Shown here in pieces: positions 20,233-30,187 of a stretch of DNA of 64,000 bases. Where the stretch lies: NCBI RefSeq assembly GCF_003952505.1, contig NZ_CP034450.1, forward strand, positions 4,836,001 to 4,900,000, read 5' to 3'. Made by a program: the position numbers and the translations under genes. The notes under the pieces were generated by a model. The model saw only the letters and a program-made list of their open reading frames with translations, made no database searches and had not been told where the DNA came from. Source of the DNA: Mesorhizobium sp. M4B.F.Ca.ET.058.02.1.1 (GTDB lineage: Bacteria > Pseudomonadota > Alphaproteobacteria > Rhizobiales > Rhizobiaceae). How positions within the stretch are numbered: position 1 is the first letter of the stretch; each line of letters begins with the position of its first letter.

Positions 20233-21149
20233 ATGAATCGCTGCACATCAGCATTTGCAATTCTTGCTTTCGGCACGTTCTGCACATCGTCGACCATCGC
20301 CATGGCGGCGCATTCGACCACCTATTCAGCGCCCGACAAGAGCGTCGTGTTTCTTGGTGGCGTTGGCTACACCTGGCTAAAGGGCAACGAGCTTTTCTAC
20401 GACGAAGTGGGCAATCGTATCAGCAAATTGATCTGGGAAACCGGCGCGCCGGTTCTGACCACCGGGCTAAAGGCCGAGGTCTGGAAGAACTGGACCATCT
20501 CAGCCAACGGCGTATTGCCGGACAGGATTGGTCGGATCAGTCAATCCACCCCGACACCCGCCTTGACCGCTACATCAACCTTGACATGGCAGCAGGCCCA
20601 GACTTCGTGATCAACGATGCCACGGTTATCAACCTTCATGGTGGCTTCAAATACACCAACATGAAGTGGAAGGCCTATGGCGGTTCGTACATATAGAGTG
20701 GGGACGGCTTCGGCTTTCGCGAGGATCGCGGCAAGTTCCCGGACGGCGAACCGGTCATCGATTACGAACAGCGCTATTTCGGCCTGTTCCTTGGCGCGAA
20801 AGCGACCACGACGCTCGGGAACTTGACGCTCTCGGGTCTGCTCCGCAGCGGCTTCACCGTTGATGCAAGCGCTGTTGACCATCACTGGCTGCGCGAGGAG
20901 GGGCGCGGCCTGCGATTTGAGGACGACTTCTTCACGGTGCCGTTCATCTCGGCCGGCGCCAAGATCGATTATCAGATGACCGACCGCGCCAGCGTCTTCC
21001 TGGCCGGCAATGTCGACAAATATTTTCGCAACAAAGGCTAGAAAACGGCCTACAGCATCGCGACCGGCGAACAAGGAGCCCACAAGGATAGCGCTGGCAT
21101 GGACTTCTATGCCTTGACCCTGTCGGCCGGCTTCAAGCTGACGTTTTAA
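20233..21149 (+). pseudogene. Omptin-family outer-membrane protease, broken
   Basis: Starts with an excellent Shine-Dalgarno (GAGGAGG) and a signal peptide (residues 1-26, cleavage after MAMA). Omptin landmarks follow: GRxSxLxW-like RISKLIWE, AGQDWSDQS with the Asp pair, HPDTRLDRY, GGFKYTNMKWKAYGGSYI, GKFPDGEPVIDYEQRYFG, the AVDHHW region equivalent to Asp210-His212 of OmpT, and the beta-barrel end FYALTLSAGFKLTF. It is broken by a frameshift near 20,515-20,525 and by in-frame TAG codons at 20,694 and 21,039. Omptins cleave host and self peptides at dibasic sites and are mostly known from enteric bacteria and plant or animal pathogens. Confidence 0.85.
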
Positions 21150-21380
21150 GCGCAGTCGTTTCTGACGCTGAGCACGTAAGACCATGCGTGCATTAAGGAC
21201 GCACAATGCCTCTGCGCGCAATCCATTCAATCGCGGCTATCCAAGCGGCGCCGACGTTGGCCAGGATCTCAGGATTGTCCGGGCGGTCCGCCAGGCCTGG
21301 TATGGCCGGCGTGGAGGTGTTGTCCGCCGGTCATCCCGTCGATTTTAAGGTCCCGACGGCCGTCTGGCACCGGTGCGCGA

Positions 21381-21512
21381 GCCGCCAGAAAAGCGTGGCC
21401 TTCCGCGCGATCCCGAAGCCACAAACCGTGAGAACCCGTGCGACACCGCCGCATCACGTCGTGTCGTGCATCGATGCCAAGCGGCTCGGCGTTGAGCTCG
21501 CCGCACGCCAGA
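21381..21512. repeat. Dispersed degenerate repeat, copy 2
   Basis: Matches 9,357-9,488. Directly followed by the IS630 remnant, so the repeat may be part of old mobile-element debris. Confidence 0.6.
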
Positions 21513-21548
21513 ATAAACTTGGCGCTCCTCAAGATTGCAGAGTCAGGC

Positions 21549-21800
21549 TAGTGGGTTGCGTCCCGCGGCGTCGTCTCCCAGCGTCAACCGGATCGTCTCG
21601 GCAATCTCCTCATCGGGCGCGCCGGGACGCGGTTCATCGTAAAGGCTATCGAGCCGCTGTTCGGCAAAGCGCCGACGCAATGTGCCCACTGTGTTGGGCG
21701 TTGCACCAAGGCGTAAGGCAATTTCCTTGTTCTACATCCTCTCGCTGGCCAGCAGCACTATCCGCGCCCGTCGCGGCAGGCCTTGCGCCGTGCCTCGACG
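21549..21800 (-). pseudogene. IS630-family transposase, N-terminal remnant
   Basis: Minus strand reads RARIVLLASERM, a TAG stop, then NKEIALRLGATPNTVGTLRRRF, AEQRLDSLYDEPRPGAP and EEIAETIRLTLGDD. This is the helix-turn-helix region of IS630 transposases. The catalytic domain is missing and a stop interrupts the start. The stretch from 21,800 to 22,340 has no further supported gene. Confidence 0.75.
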
Positions 21801-22288
21801 CCGGACCAGACTTTCCAGTTCACTCCGCTCTGCTGCGGAGCCAGCGCCTTGAGCAGCGGCCAACCTGGACTCGTCCCGTCCTCGAAAAGCAAATTGTTAC
21901 GCAGATGCTTGTCCACCCTGACCCGAGCCATCCTCCTGCACGCTTTCGCCGTTGCGCGCGACGAAGACCGCAACGCTTCATCGCGCTTGGCGTAGTGGCA
22001 CCAGGGACCGCCCATCGAATGACTCATGCGAGGCATCTCAAGGCTGTCCGCGGTCCAGCGCCAGATCTCCGCCTCGCCCGAGGCGCGCAGAGCTGGCCGG
22101 TTGTGCAGGAGCCGTAGGCAATATTCGCCGTCCTTGTTCGGATGGGTAACGCTTGCGTCTCCCGTCGCATTCTACCTCGCTTTCCGAACGTAGCCGTGAT
22201 GCGAACTCTTGCTGCATATAAAGTCGAATCAGGGGGATTTGGATCATACGATACGGAGGCTTGACTTTGGCAGTCGCTCTGCGACGTT

Positions 22289-22300
22289 ACCTATATAGGT
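22289..22300. promoter_or_regulatory. Palindrome upstream of hipB, possible operator
   Basis: Perfect 12-base palindrome ACCTATATAGGT, 45 bases before the hipB start, with a related half (GATAGGT) near 22,325. HipB-type proteins bind palindromes at their own promoter; the assignment is inference. Confidence 0.45.
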
Positions 22301-22344
22301 CGAAATGAGGTGATATGGCTCATGGATAGGTCACGGAGACCCGA

Positions 22345-22683
22345 ATGACGGCAACGCATAAACGCACCTATTCGCGCTACGCAATGGAAGCGCTTGGCCT
22401 TTTCGGTAAGACCATCCGGCTGGGCCGGATGCAGCACCGGTTAACCGCACAGGAGTTAGCCGAGAGAATCGGTGTTTCACGCAGCACCCTGCAGCGCATC
22501 GAGAAGGGCGATCCCAAAGTTGAAATCGGACTGATGTTCGAAGCTGCTGCCATTGTCGGTGTGAAGCTGTTCGATGCGGACGGCAAGGGCATCACAGCCC
22601 TCACAGGCCGCATGGACGATCGCATCGCGCTGCTGCCGAAGCACGTCTACAAGGCCGGCAAGCAGATCGTCGATGAGTTCTAA
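22345..22683 (+). CDS. hipB: HipB-like antitoxin, XRE-type DNA-binding protein
   Basis: 112 residues. A helix-turn-helix of the Cro/C1 type is visible: LTAQELAERIGVSRSTLQRIEKGD at about residues 33-56. The C-terminal part is short and probably contacts the toxin. The gene ends inside the next start region (11-base overlap with hipA), the normal arrangement for a toxin-antitoxin pair in which antitoxin is made first. The pair likely represses its own promoter; a 12-base palindrome lies upstream. Confidence 0.85.
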   Translation: MTATHKRTYSRYAMEALGLFGKTIRLGRMQHRLTAQELAERIGVSRSTLQRIEKGDPKVEIGLMFEAAAIVGVKLFDADGKGITALTGRMDDRIALLPKHVYKAGKQIVDEF

Positions 22684-23989
22684 GGTCCCCAAGTACGACG
22701 AAGCCTATGTCTGGGTCTGGCTGCCGGGCGAGACCGCGCCGGTTGTCGCCGGGCGGCTATATGCCCATGACGGACTCGTCAGCTTCAACTATGGCAGGAG
22801 CTTTCGTGAACTGGGCAGCGCGATCCCGCTTTATCTCCCGGAACTGCCCCTGAAGGCAGGCGAATTGCCTTTGCTTCCTGGCCTAACCATGCCGGGATGC
22901 ATCCGCGATGCTGCCCCCGATGCCTGGGGACGACGGGTTATCCTAAACCGCAAATTCGGTGTGAAGGGCGATGAAATCGCGCGGCTCGATATTTCAGAAC
23001 TGACGTTCCTGCTGGAATCAGGCTCGGACCGCATCGGCGCGCTCGATTTTCAGTTTTCGCCCACGAATTACGAGCCGCGCGCACTGGCCAATGCCACTCT
23101 CGAAGAGCTTGTCCAATCGGCGGAGCGGGTAGAGAAAGGTATTCCGCTCACCTCCGAATTAGATCAGGCGCTGCATCACGGCAGCTCGATCGGCGGCGCA
23201 AGGCCAAAGGCGCTGATCGAGGACGACGCCATCAAGCATGTCGCGAAATTTTCCTCGTCTGCCGACCTTTACAGCGTCGTCAAAGGAGAATTCATAGCCA
23301 TGCGGCTTGCCGCCTTGTGCGGCATCAGAGCGGCATCCGTCTCGCTCGTTCGCGCCGCAGGCAAGGACGTGTTGCTCGTCGAGCGATTCGACCGGATCAA
23401 GGTCACGGGCGGCTGGCAACGCAAATCCATGGTCTCAGCGCTGACGATGCTCGCGCTCGATGAGATGATGGCGCGTTACGCCAGCTACCAGGATTTGGCG
23501 GAGATCATTCGCCACCGATTCACCGCGCCGTCGGAAACTCTGCGCGAGTTGTTCGGCCGCATTGTCTTCAACATACTTTGCGGCAACACCGACGATCATG
23601 CCCGCAACCATGCGGCATTCTGGGACGGGGCTAAGCTCACCCTCACGCCTGCTTACGATATTTGTCCGCAGGCCCGCAGTGGCCAGGAGGCCAGCCAGGC
23701 CATGCTCATCAGCGGCAATAACCGCATGAGCCGGATCGCGTCGTGCCTTGAAGCCGCGCATCACTTCCTGCTCAGCGCGCCGGAAGCTCTTGCGATTGTT
23801 GAAGGCCAGCTCCGATGCATTGCGGAGAATTGGCCGCGTGTCAGCGAGGAAGCTGCGCTATCCGGCACAGATCGCAATCTGTTCTGGGGCCGACAGTTCC
23901 TCAATCCCTACGCTTTTACGGCGCTGGAAGGGAGCGCCGACGTTCTCCGCGCTCTGGCTGACGAACTACGCAACAGTGTTCACGCCTGA
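22673..23989 (+). CDS. hipA: HipA-family toxin kinase
   Basis: 438 residues, the usual HipA length. The N-subdomain ends near residue 110. GGARPKALIE (~175-184) is the Gly-rich phosphate loop, with HVAKF nearby. The catalytic loop GNTDDHARNH lies at 304-313 and the metal-binding PAYDICP at 326-332. All catalytic features are present, so the kinase is probably active. HipA kinases phosphorylate aminoacyl-tRNA synthetases and induce growth arrest. The start at 22,673 overlaps hipB, indicating coupled translation. It may stabilise the island. Confidence 0.9.
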   Translation: MSSKVPKYDEAYVWVWLPGETAPVVAGRLYAHDGLVSFNYGRSFRELGSAIPLYLPELPLKAGELPLLPGLTMPGCIRDAAPDAWGRRVILNRKFGVKGDEIARLDISELTFLLESGSDRIGALDFQFSPTNYEPRALANATLEELVQSAERVEKGIPLTSELDQALHHGSSIGGARPKALIEDDAIKHVAKFSSSADLYSVVKGEFIAMRLAALCGIRAASVSLVRAAGKDVLLVERFDRIKVTGGWQRKSMVSALTMLALDEMMARYASYQDLAEIIRHRFTAPSETLRELFGRIVFNILCGNTDDHARNHAAFWDGAKLTLTPAYDICPQARSGQEASQAMLISGNNRMSRIASCLEAAHHFLLSAPEALAIVEGQLRCIAENWPRVSEEAALSGTDRNLFWGRQFLNPYAFTALEGSADVLRALADELRNSVHA

Positions 23990-24179
23990 TCCGGCGCTGG
24001 ATTTCGGACAAGCTCGGCAAGCGCAAGACGCCCACAATATGGACAATCCTTGCCGTGCCAGCACGAAGTCATGAACAGACGGCTCTTCGACAGCGACAAC
24101 GTGCACTGCGGAGAGATGTGGAGCTGACAACGCAAGAGCCCACAGACGCGCGACTTCCCACGATACAACTCCACATAAC

Positions 24180-25010
24180 TGAGCGTCTACAAGCGCTGCA
24201 GCCAGCGTAACATCCCGCCATCATAGCGATGATTGTCTGATCTTTTGCCGATGACATCACGTCGGGAAAGACTTGTTCGAGCGCTTGCCGCTTCATATCG
24301 ATACCGGCCCGGGCGTAGCGCACGTTACGTTCAGCCCCGAGTGGCTAGCCATTGACTGATGGTGGCGATGTCAACACCCGCCTTGACAAGGTGGATGGCC
24401 GTCGTGTGCCGCAAAGAGCGGTGATGGATGCTTTTTCCGCCAGGGTGGTTCCTTCCCCCGCAGCCATATCAAAATGTTTGCGCAGCAAGTATCGAACACC
24501 GAACCGGGTCAGCGGTGTGCCGCGGTCGTTGAGAAAGCCCCTTTGCTCGGCGGGACAGGGCGATACCAGACGAAGGTCAAAATTCGAAGTTTCAGGATTT
24601 CCTGAACTCGTGCATCCGTATTGAACATCAGCGAGAACAGCGCGTAATCCCGCTGTCCAGAGGCGTGCGGCGGTCAATACGCGCCAGGACGCTCTTGATT
24701 TTCCGGGCCCTTCGAGATATTCGACAGGTGCCACCCGCGCGCCCTCTTGAAGGGAAGTGTCACCACCAGTTGCAGCGTATCCATATATTCGGGGTCCTCC
24801 GAGATCAGGGACCGCGCAAAGGTATGCATCGCCGCCAGCCTTGCATTGCGGGTCGCAACTGCCACGCTCGACCTCAAGTGACGTGAGAAAACTGCCGATC
24901 CTGTCGGTATTGATGTCGGAGACCGCTTCTTTCAAGAATATCTTCCCGCTCTCCGCGGCATGAGCCCGTGGCATGCTTCGGCCCAATGCGGTGGATTGAT
25001 GTTTCTTCAT
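24180..25010 (-). pseudogene. Tyrosine recombinase (XerC/D-like), decayed
   Basis: Minus-strand frames show the core-binding domain (NTDRIGSFLTSLEVERG, VATRNARLAAMHTFARS), then NDRGTPLTRFGVRYLLRKH and the C-terminal TMRYARAGIDMKRQALEQVFPD, the end of an integrase catalytic domain. They are in different frames, with frameshifts near 24,440 and 24,850. The start at 25,010 overlaps the stop of another short frame (25,007-25,093, ending GGLVSEVVA), which may be the tail of a second recombinase, as in the recombinase trios seen beside rhizobial IS elements. Confidence 0.75.
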
Positions 25011-25173
25011 GCCACAACCTCGCTGACGAGACCGCCGAAAGCCCCTTCAAAGCGGTCGGTGGCGATCTCTCTCAGCTTTGGAAGGTAGTGCATTGATTTT
25101 TCGTGGATGAGGACCCTGTTTAAGGGGTGATTTTCGTCCAAACGGGACCCCTTAACGATGGGGTCATCAAGAT

Positions 25174-25194
25174 GCCTCCGGTTTGATCGGAGGC
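25174..25194. terminator. Stem-loop before istA
   Basis: Perfect 7-base arms GCCTCCG and CGGAGGC around GTTTGAT, just upstream of the IS21 transposase frame, with T-rich sequence after it. It could stop outside transcription from entering istA. Confidence 0.5.
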
Positions 25195-25198
25195 GTTT

Positions 25199-26700
25199 GT
25201 GTTTTGGATGTTGGTTTTGGAGACGATTGCAAAGATACGTCGGCTGTCGCTGGTCCAGGGGAAGTCGATCAAAGCGATCTGCCGTGAGCTGAAGATCTCG
25301 CGCAAGGTGGTGCGCAAGGTCCTGCGTTCTGAGGAGACGGAGTTCCGCTACGAGCGCAAGCACCAGCCCTATCCCCGCATGGGAGCTTGGCGTGAGACGC
25401 TGGACCGGCTGCTGTCGGCGAATGCGGCCAAGCCGCAGCGGGAGCGGCTGACGCTGATCCGTATTTTCGAGGAGCTTCGCGGCCTCGGCTATGACGGCAG
25501 CTACAGTTCGGGGTGGCGGCATGCTCAGAGCTGGGCGGCGGAACGCGGCAGCGCCGTGGCCGAGGCCTACATTCCGCTGAGTTTTGCACCTGGCGAGGCC
25601 TACCAGTTCGACTGGAGTCACGAGATCGTCCTGCTCGACGGCATGACGGTGACAGTGAAGGTCGCGCACATGCGGCTCTGCCACAGCCGCATGTTCTTCG
25701 TGAGGGCCTATCCGCGCGAGACGCAGGAGATGGTGTTCGACGCGCATGACCGGGCGTTCGCCTTCTTCCGTGGCGCCTGCACGCGCGGCATCTACGACAA
25801 CATGAAGACGGCGGTGGACGCGATCTTCATCGGCAGGGATCGCCGCTACAACCGCCGCTTTGCGCAGATGTGCGGGGCATTACCTTGTCGAGCCGGAGGC
25901 CTGCACACCGGCGGCGGGCTGGGAGAAGGGGCAAGTCGAGAACCAGGTCGGGCTGGTGCGCGAGCGCTTCTTCACACCGAGGCTGCGCTTCAAGACGTTG
26001 GAGGATCTCAACGGCTGGCTGGCCGACAAATGCGTTGCCCAATGCCAAGGCGCGTCGGCATCCCGAACAGGGTGAGCGCACGATCTGGGACGTATTCGAA
26101 GAAGAACGCGCCAGCTTCATTCCCTATGCCGGTCGCTTCGACGGCTACCATTGCATTCCCGCGTCGGTGTCGAAGACCTGCACGCTGCGCTTCGACAACA
26201 ACAAATACTCGGTGCTGTCGAGCGCCGTCGGTCGGCCGGTCGAGATCCATGCTTATGCCGACCGCATCGTCATCCGCCAGGATGGCGCGGTCGTCGGCGA
26301 GCACGCACGCTCTTTCGGCCGCAACGAGGTCGTCTACGATCCCTTGGCACTACGTGCCGGTGCTGGCCCGCAAACCGAACGGCCTGCGCAACGGCGCGCC
26401 TTTCCGGGAATGGGTTCTGCCATCAGCCATGGAGAAGGTGCGCCGCAAGCTAGGGGCGGCCGATGACGGCGACCGGCAGATGGTGTCGATCCTCACCTGC
26501 GTTCTGACCGACGGATTGAGCGCGGTCGAGAGCGCCTGCCAGGAAGCGCTCGAGCATGGCGTCTGTTCGGCGGCGGTGATCCTCAACATCCTGGCCCGCA
26601 GCCGCGATCCGGCGGCGGGCACGATCCTTTCCATTCCCCAGGCCCTGACGCTGGCTCACGAGCCGGTCGCCGACTGCGCCCGCTATGACAGTCTCAGGAG
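25199..26700 (+). mobile_element. istA: IS21-family istA transposase, frameshifted
   Basis: Reads as IstA: helix-turn-helix SIKAICRELKISRKVVRKVLR, EAYQFDWSHEIVLL (first catalytic Asp), FFRGACTRGIYDNMKTAVD (second catalytic region), WEKGQVENQVGLVRERFF (third), and the basic tail near RRKLGAADD. The reading frame changes near 25,870, 26,030 and 26,345, so the gene is interrupted though nearly complete. The left part of the element, from about 25,117, has a further inverted pair AAGGGGT / ACCCCTT at 25,122 and 25,147. Confidence 0.85.
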
Positions 26701-26711
26701 GACAAACAGCC

Positions 26712-27035
26712 ATGGAACGCACCGAGGTACTGGAACTGATGGGAGCGCTGAAGCTCTACGGAATGCGCAGCGCCTATGACGAGATCATGGGCGTCGCCAT
26801 CAAGCGACAGCACGAGCCGCCCAGGATTGTCGGTGATCTCTTGCAGGCCGAGATATCGGAGAAGCAGGCCCGCTCCATCAAATACCAGTTCGCCGTCGCC
26901 AAGTTGCCGCTGGCCAAGGACATCGACGACTTCGACTTCGCCGACACGCCGGTCACCGAACCCCTGATGCGCGATCTCGCCCCGGCGGCGCCTTCGTCGC
27001 CGATCAGCGCAACATCGTCCTGGTCGGCCGCCTTC
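26712..27035 (+). pseudogene. istB: IS21-family istB ATPase, truncated
   Basis: Starts MERTEVLELMGALKLYGM with a Shine-Dalgarno (AGGAGG) before it and continues to DLAPGGAFVADQRNIVLVG across one frameshift near 26,985. The sequence ends exactly before the Walker A loop (GxTGTGKT) and continues into unrelated DNA, so the ATPase domain is lost. Confidence 0.85.
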
Positions 27036-27212
27036 ACGGGTCACCCAACTCGCGCGGAAGGTCGACCGCATTGCGACGGGCGCGTGTCGACTTCCCAACC
27101 ATGTCAGACAGGAGACACAACGCTATCGGAGCGATCGCATTGTCCGAAACGATTTTCCCAGTTGGCACGACGGTTGCGGTCCTATGCAAACTAGACCTGA
27201 GAGCCGCACCGC

Positions 27213-27845
27213 ATGAATGTAGCCTCCCAACCTCTCGCGCCTGTGGCGCACCACGAAGCCGGGCACGCGGTGGCCGCCATCGTTTTGATGCGTCAGGTGT
27301 TCGACGACGACCGTGAATTCCCTGCTTTCTCAAGTGTTAGTATTTACCCCGACCCCGGTGACGGAGATTACCTTGGTGTTGTCATGAGCAAGTGTTTTTA
27401 TTCAGCGCAAGGATTCACCTCGAAGCGAAAGCCGATTTTCCAGGACGATTTTGATCGATATTTCGAACGCGATGGTGCGATCCGGCAGATAGTTGCGTAT
27501 CTGGCAGGTCCTTTTGCAGAATCCGCATTCAAAGGCTATCTGGACCCGTTCGATATGGCGATGAATGCGTCCGACGAGAATGAGGGGAGCGGCGACTACG
27601 CGAATGCCGAGCGAATCTATCGTGAGTTGCGGTTCCTGATGCCGCGCCGCCCCGATTGGGGGCGGATCGAAGATCGCACGGCCCGGCTAGTACTCGATCA
27701 CTGGTCGGCCATCGAAGCATTGGCCGCACATTTGCTGGTCAAGCATGATCTCCAATTCGATGAGGCGCTGACGATTGTTGCGCCGCATCTTCCGCCCATG
27801 CCAGCAGCTACGCCGCCAGAGCGTCCATTTCCGCAGCCTGCTTGA
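27213..27845 (+). CDS. M41-like metallopeptidase-domain protein
   Basis: 210 residues. HHEAGHAVAA at about residues 13-22 is the HEAGH zinc motif of FtsH-type (M41) and related peptidases, and LAGPFAESAFKG at about 96-107 resembles the family's glycine/acidic segment that follows. There is no AAA domain or membrane segment, so it is a stand-alone cytoplasmic peptidase domain of the kind seen in mobile islands. A Pro-rich C-terminal tail. It converges on an integrase relic (38-base overlap of ends). Substrate unknown. Confidence 0.65.
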   Translation: MNVASQPLAPVAHHEAGHAVAAIVLMRQVFDDDREFPAFSSVSIYPDPGDGDYLGVVMSKCFYSAQGFTSKRKPIFQDDFDRYFERDGAIRQIVAYLAGPFAESAFKGYLDPFDMAMNASDENEGSGDYANAERIYRELRFLMPRRPDWGRIEDRTARLVLDHWSAIEALAAHLLVKHDLQFDEALTIVAPHLPPMPAATPPERPFPQPA

Positions 27846-28850
27846 TCAGCCATTCGATGTGATTTGACCACATCTGCAACGCCTCGCGCTTTTGCTTGAC
27901 GTAGGTATAGAGATTGTAGATTTCGCTTATGTCTGTCAGGGACGCTGCCTTGTGATTCAGTATGTGCTCGATGACGTGTGGCAATACCTGCCGCCTGCCG
28001 AGATTTGTCGCGAGCGTCCTGCGCAGATCGTGAAGGGTCCAGTTCTCCAAAGCCGTTGCCCCTCGCAGGGAAAAGAAACGTGTCATTGGTCTTCGGTACC
28101 GACTGGGGGACCGACACCGCCAGTGTGGACAGCGGAATAAGCGTAGGCTCTTCGTTCTTCGTGCGGTCCGCCGATAGGTCCCATGTTCCGGCTTCAAGGT
28201 TGAGTTCAGACCAACGCATCGCGGCAACTTCCGTACGCCTCTGTCCGGTCAGCATGAGCAGCTTGACGATGGAGCCGAACGAATAGCCGATATCGCCCGG
28301 TTCGGGCTCACAGCCCGTCCATATAGCCGCCAGTTCGGCATCGTTCACCACTCGCTTGCGCTTGACGATCAGGGCCGGATTTTCCAATCCCTCGCGGGGA
28401 AACCGCGACGAGCCGTTGCGGCGGTTTGCGACACCGGATAGCCGCCAGTTCGGCATCGTTCATCACTCGCTTGCGCTTGACGATCGGGGCCGGATTTTCC
28501 AATTCCTCGCGGGGAAACCGCGATGAGCCGTTGCGGCGGTTTGCGACACCAGTTGAAAATGCCCGCATATACCAGAAGGCCGTGTTAGCCGCTTGCGGGT
28601 GACCCCCGGCGACGATCTTCTTGGTGATGTTAGCAATGTCGGTGTCGGTCACATGGGGGATAGAGCGACTCCCGAGGGCAGGCACAAGATACCGGTTCAG
28701 GCTGGCCTCGACCAGTTCCCAGAAATCCCATTCTGCCTTGCCGGTCTTTGCAAAGCCCGCTCCCTTGCATTCGCGCCGATCGGCCGACCCCGTTCGAGGA
28801 AGGGCGTGATCTGGTCGGCGGCATGCAGAATCCGGGTGGCGCGGCTGGTC
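27808..28850 (-). pseudogene. P4-type phage integrase, frameshifted
   Basis: Catalytic-domain text includes KLLMLTGQRRTEVAAMRWSE (first Arg), TLHDLRRTLATNLGRR (H-x-x-R box) and YNLYTYVKQKREALQMWSNHIE (catalytic Tyr region). The frame changes near 28,060 (inside the catalytic part) and again near 28,700, and the N-terminal region is scrambled by a tandem duplication. The tail ends MDALAA at 27,808. Such integrases mediate tRNA-site insertion of islands; no tRNA or att site was seen nearby. Confidence 0.8.
28326..28550. repeat. Tandem duplication inside the integrase relic
   Basis: Two 110-base copies (28,326-28,435 and 28,441-28,550, period 115) differ at four positions. Both encode the same piece RNGSSRFPRE... 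KRKRV.NDAELAAI, duplicated in the protein. Confidence 0.95.
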
Positions 28851-29214
28851 CGGTCGGACGCGGTCTGATCGAGGAAGCCAGCCGGAATGCCGGCGGCTCG
28901 TGCGGGAAGGGCGTTCATGAGAAGGTCCTGTCGGGCAAGCTGTTTGGGGGCACGATCACCATAGTTGATCAGGCTCCCGAGTGGGGCATTCTCGTAAATG
29001 TCGCTTGCGGACGTATGTTTGCTCTTTGTCCAGAAACAGAAAAGGCCCGATGGGACGGCCGGGCCCAGGGCGGTGTTTTGAGGGTCGTTACTCGGCGGCC
29101 TGGAGGTGATCGCCGTCGCCGTCCTCGGTATCGTCAGCGCTGATCTGCGCCTGATTGGCAAGGAAGGCTGGCAGTTCCGATGGAGCTATGCTGGAATTTG
29201 GGTGACGAGGCTGA
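28851..29214. other. Stretch without a supported gene
   Basis: A minus-strand frame reads ENAPLGSLINYGDRAPKQLAR, weakly like small conserved prophage frames with a PLGxLIxxxDGxPxPPxR pattern. Too weak to call. Confidence 0.3.
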
Positions 29215-29660
29215 TCAAGCGGCGCTCTGCGGCTTCGTTTCGATGACCTCGATTCCGTCCAGGAACCTGGCACCTGCGATGAGTTTCGGCAACTGATTTT
29301 GTCCTTTCAATCGTCGCCACGTCCTGGCCGCGGCCATGACCAGCTTGAAGACCATCAGCTGGGCGGTTTTCGAGGATAGCGAGCCCTTGGTACGCACCGT
29401 GCGGTGGCGAACGGTCGCAAAGACGCTTTCGATGGGATTGGACCTTCGCAGATGATCCCAGTGTTCGGCGGGGAAATCGTAAAACGCCAGGAACGCATTC
29501 TGATCCTTCGTCAGGCAGTCGACCGCCTTAGCATACGCCTCGGCTTCCATCTCGATCGCCTGCGCAAGCAATTTGCGCGCGCCGCTGCGAAGTACATCCG
29601 TCAGGTATCACCGATTTCGTCGGGCTGACGAAGGCGAACAATGTTGATAGTCTCGTTCAT
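29215..29660 (-). pseudogene. IS256-family transposase with large internal deletion
   Basis: The start region MNETINIVRLRQPDEI (ATG at 29,660) and RKLLAQAIEMEAEAY is joined straight to the C-terminal part AVDCLTKDQNAFLAFYDFPAE, HWDHLRRSNPIESVFATVR, VRTKGSLSSKTAQLMVFKL. About 250 central residues carrying the catalytic acids are missing, and there is a frameshift near 29,605. Both gene ends survive, so it is an internal-deletion derivative. Confidence 0.8.
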
Positions 29661-30187
29661 GGCGTATCGCTCTCCTTGAGAGGTACTGGCAGGCTTCATC
29701 ACCCGCCTCGATACGCCGCTCTCCTCAAACCGTCATCACCCAGTTTCCGCCATAGCTCCCCCCTGATTGGTCCGCTTCACCTGTGCAACTGCACAGGCTG
29801 CCATAGCGGGGAGATTGGCCTCCAATGGCGAAAACTTGCCGCAGGAGACCCTCCGATGACCGTGCCTATGGCGCCGCCGCTACGAAAACTTGCCGACAGG
29901 CAGCTCCATCCACTGCCGCGCTTCTGCGCCTTCAAGGGACGTCTGGATGGGACGCAGGAGCCGATGACGGTGACGGAATCAATTCCCTCGGCGTGCTCAG
30001 GTCGCGCTGGCCGTCACTGTGCGGGTTCAACGGTCTGGTGGCAATTTGCGCACATCTTCTGTCGCCGACAGTGGCGATGGCTGACGCTTCAACAAAAAGG
30101 TGCCTTCGACGTCTGCTGCCTTCGCCGGTGCTTTGCGAAGTGGCATAATGTTTCTACGCACGCAGGCGCGGGCAGGGGGTGTCAGTC
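29661..30187. other. Stretch without a supported gene
   Basis: Likely includes the outer end of the IS256 derivative. The frames here (for example 29,676-30,191 plus) show no recognisable domain. Confidence 0.4.
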
